Both the position numbers and the translations under genes were made by a program. From NCBI RefSeq assembly GCF_000758885.1, contig NZ_JRNB01000072.1:1-36642 (forward strand): a stretch of 36,642 nucleotides of DNA, read 5' to 3'. Shown one piece after another: positions 35,201 through 36,642 of this stretch. The notes below the pieces were generated by a model. That model saw nothing but the letters and a program-made list of their open reading frames with translations, was not told where the DNA came from and made no database searches. Every line of letters begins with the position of its first letter. Within the stretch, counting starts at the first letter, position 1. This stretch comes from Peptostreptococcus sp. MV1. GTDB taxonomy: Bacteria > Bacillota > Clostridia > Peptostreptococcales > Peptostreptococcaceae.

Positions 35201-36642
35201 AAAATTAATAAAGCTGTTGTTGATGTTATTAAGATAGGCACTAATAATCAATTGGTCGCATTTATTGAAAGTAATGAGAGTAAGGATTATACATTAACTA
35301 GATTAAGTAGTAATGAAAAAATAAATAAACTGAAATCTGAATACATTGATTATGATGAGTATCTAAATAGTGAAAATAATATGGTTTTAGGTTTGATATT
35401 TTCTATTTTCATGGATTTGGGTATTAGTCAAGGAAAAAGGTATTCTTTTGATGAAATAATGAAATTTGGAGAAATAGATATAGGATACGAATTGCTCGTA
35501 AAAAGATGGCTATTATTATTGCAAGAGCATAGTATGATAAGTTTAGAAGATGGTATTTACTTATTTAAAAAAATAGATATAGCATTAGACACAACAGTCA
35601 ACCTAGATAATTTCAAAAATAATGTGGTAGATATTATACAGGGTAAGAAACAAGCTATTGATGTGTTTTATGCTTCTGAATCTAAACTTAGTCCTTCCAG
35701 ACTTTTGAAAAAACTGAAAAATTATAAAGAAAATATAAATGAACTTATTGAAATTATAAAGATGGTATTTGATGGCAAAAATAAAAAGCTTAAGATTTTA
35801 GAAATAGGTGGAAGAAATAGCGAATTAACAGAAGAGATAATTACAAACTTTGAAGATAAAATCGAAAAATATGTTTATACCGACACTTCGCTATATTTTT
35901 CAAATGAGTTTGAAGGCATAAAAAATAAATATACTTGTTTCGAGTTTATAAAAATAAATTCTTCAAGTAAGTATTTGGAAAATTTTAAAACGGAAAAATT
36001 TGATATTGTCATATTATATAATTCGCTACATCGTTCTCATAATATTTCAGATATGTTGCGTAATATAAAAACCATATTATCTCCTATGGGCGTTGTGATT
36101 GGAACTGAAATAAATGATGAATTATTATTACCAGAAATTAGTGCATCTGTACTAGAACGTGGTTTTATTGATTTTGATTTGTTAGAGCGAAATGGAAAAA
36201 TTATTCCAAATATTAAAAACATTAAAAATGCAAGTGAAAATTGTAAATATAAAATTGAGTATTTATCTAATGAGACTGAAATTAACAAAATGGGAAGTAT
36301 GATATATGTTCTTAAAAATAACAAAATAGATGTTGAACAAGATGAATTAATTAAATTTTTAAAGAACAAGCTTCCTGAATACATGATTCCACTTGAGTTT
36401 ATAATTGTAGAAGAAATGCCATTAAATAAAAATGGGAAAATTGACAGAAAAGCATTAAGAAAATTGATAGAAAGAAATGATGACCATAATTTTATCCATG
36501 TCAGAAAAAGGATTAATAATACAAATGAAATAGAAAAGTATGATGAAATTACAAAAAAAATAATTGATATATACAAAGAAATTTTAAACCAAAATTGCAA
36601 TATCAATTTGTACACTTTTTTGTCCTTCCTGCCAAAATATCA
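32285..36642 (+). CDS. eqbE: PchE/HMWP2-like NRPS: ArCP-Cy-A(Cys) with embedded MT/epimerase-like domain; 3' end missing
   Basis: AAGGAGG lies seven bases before the ATG; 1452 codons are open to the window end. Domains: an aryl carrier with phosphopantetheine Ser40 in LGSIQIM; a cyclization domain from F98 with FPLTDVQYAYFVGR, DILVADIMS (D229, D234, S237) and SQTPQVWLD; an adenylation domain with TSGTTG (702-707), RTGD and Lys1385. Specificity residues D747, L748, Y751, N790, M842, I850, W851 fit the cysteine code (DLYNLSLIWK) with one L-to-M change. A ~360-residue insert between A8 and A10 has a degenerate SAM motif LEIGGRNSE (1172-1180), as in PchE/HMWP2. A carrier domain begins (IIDIYKEILN) but lacks its LGGDS core before the end. 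Predicted step: aryl-thiazoline formation. Confidence 0.9.
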   Translation, partial: METYQTRQQAVRLLDEVLQANLDGFKPSGKDNLIEKGLGSIQIMQIVSELKKLGIKLSFAKLMENPTLEDWIRLIEKANIKNIDKKTESREKNISEEFPLTDVQYAYFVGREEDQVLGGVGCHAYLEIDGQEIVTDKLTAAWNCLQMENPMLRAKFNRNGTQQIMEEPYSKEVKIFNYTSLSEEDADIKLLEMRKEMSHRKFDIEVGEVASLSIALLKDKKHRIFLDIDILVADIMSIGIIMSRLVELYCGEDKVSIDSNYTFKNYLEERKIDDEIYKKDKEFWKKKIESSFPLEAPNLPINKKPEMIEKVVFSRRKKIISKENWIKIKENAYKNKVTPSMVLLSAYSMIIERWTNQEKFVINVPLFNRDVNDNSVKRMVADFTNLLLVECERKNEKFLDRVKTISGTFLENASHSSYSGVQVQRDVYKEVGKTINIAPVVFACNIDYPLETQETRKIFGKINYMVSQTPQVWLDFQTYLVDDEIVLCWDVVDELYPDGMIDDMFDSLYTLLQSLSDNENWYRLPEILPLNQIEDREKELKNILPLSYPKQTLYTEFLDRIKVNPEKVAIVDAQSGIELTYGDLYKKALIIATNLISFGVKKNDYVGITLPRGYSQIVGILGILFAGAAYVPIGINQPNERRRKIYEQIGIKHVLSNKNTIRDFNLDDTDITFVDIDQSTIQSIIEKPVNISPFDTAYVIMTSGTTGIPKGVEIAHNSAVNTINDLNERYEVNANDSVIMVSAIDFDLSVYDIFGILSAGGTIITLDDNNFKDPELWLKLIEKYEVTMWNSVPILFDMLVTMAEGKDVSIPLRLVFLSGDWIATTLPKRFYNRSKNSLVVGMGGGTEASIWSNYINVPKEIPKNWISIPYGKALKNQVYRVVDGLGRICPNYVKGELLIGGVGVAKGYRGDKELTEKKFIESDGVKWYRTGDAGRTWNDGTIEFLGRLDNQVKVKGHRIELGEIEDALIENPKINKAVVDVIKIGTNNQLVAFIESNESKDYTLTRLSSNEKINKLKSEYIDYDEYLNSENNMVLGLIFSIFMDLGISQGKRYSFDEIMKFGEIDIGYELLVKRWLLLLQEHSMISLEDGIYLFKKIDIALDTTVNLDNFKNNVVDIIQGKKQAIDVFYASESKLSPSRLLKKLKNYKENINELIEIIKMVFDGKNKKLKILEIGGRNSELTEEIITNFEDKIEKYVYTDTSLYFSNEFEGIKNKYTCFEFIKINSSSKYLENFKTEKFDIVILYNSLHRSHNISDMLRNIKTILSPMGVVIGTEINDELLLPEISASVLERGFIDFDLLERNGKIIPNIKNIKNASENCKYKIEYLSNETEINKMGSMIYVLKNNKIDVEQDELIKFLKNKLPEYMIPLEFIIVEEMPLNKNGKIDRKALRKLIERNDDHNFIHVRKRINNTNEIEKYDEITKKIIDIYKEILNQNCNINLYTFLSFLPKY

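Larger units (their letters stand above)
1..36642. mobile_element. Interior of a Tn1549/CD1107-type integrative conjugative element with siderophore locus; ends not seen
   Basis: The order Maff2, VirB6-like, PrgI, VirB4, NlpC/P60, DUF4315, DUF4366, topoisomerase III, giant SNF2/methylase protein, relaxase and MobC is the conserved transfer and DNA-processing backbone of this class of Gram-positive ICE (established knowledge). No integrase, coupling protein or direct-repeat end lies in the window. Whether the NRPS locus after about 28.6 kb is cargo inside the element or flanking DNA is inferred from its position next to the mobilization genes and from the known ICESe2 precedent. Confidence 0.8.

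Noticed and set aside
36037-36615. 192-codon minus-strand open frame opposite the NRPS
   Set aside because: Composition (Ile/Phe/Leu/Ser) is that of an antisense shadow of AT-rich coding DNA, and the plus strand has clear NRPS motifs throughout.

Overview
The window is AT-rich DNA with Bacillota-type Shine-Dalgarno sites. It reads as the inside of an integrative and conjugative element (ICE) of the Tn1549/CD1107-CD1110-like class found in Clostridia, Tissierellia and some streptococci. At its right end it carries, or abuts, a siderophore-type nonribosomal peptide synthetase (NRPS) locus. No integrase, attachment site, rRNA or host housekeeping gene is visible, so neither the element's ends nor the host can be fixed.

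Positions 1-11.6 kb hold a tightly packed plus-strand transfer operon. In order: the end of a Maff2 protein, a VirB6/TrbL-like membrane protein, a small membrane protein, a PrgI-type protein, the VirB4 ATPase, an orphan DNA methyltransferase starting inside virB4, a 988-aa membrane-anchored NlpC/P60 peptidase, a DUF4315 coiled-coil protein, a secreted leucine-rich/coiled-coil/copper-amine-oxidase-like protein and a DUF4366 membrane protein. Positions 12-26 kb hold DNA-processing genes: topoisomerase III, an unrecognised 157-aa protein, a giant (~3466 aa) ArdC-like/methylase/SNF2-helicase polyprotein, and an OB-fold protein. A TnpV-like gene with its own strong ribosome binding site lies nested in another frame of the giant gene. 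The relaxase and MobC follow on the minus strand (26.3-28.1 kb), and then a palindrome-rich non-coding stretch (28.1-28.7 kb) that is a good oriT candidate.

From 28.7 kb to the end is a plus-strand iron-acquisition locus. It holds a DtxR-family repressor, apparently started at an ATT codon, then a terminator and a promoter overlapped by two perfect inverted repeats. The operon that follows encodes a type II thioesterase, a Sfp-type phosphopantetheinyl transferase, an aryl-AMP ligase and an NRPS of the PchE/HMWP2 type (aryl carrier, cyclization, Cys-type adenylation interrupted by a methyltransferase/epimerase-like insert, start of a carrier domain). Gene order and families match, from memory, the start of the equibactin locus (eqbA-E) that Streptococcus equi carries on ICESe2. 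The likely product is an aryl-thiazoline metallophore under iron control. The NRPS runs off the window and loses carrier-domain likeness in its last ~45 bases.

The least explained observations are the nested TnpV-like gene, a Ca-binding-like motif shared by the peptidase and the giant helicase protein, the unusual aryl-acid pocket of the AMP ligase, and the palindrome cluster upstream of mobC.
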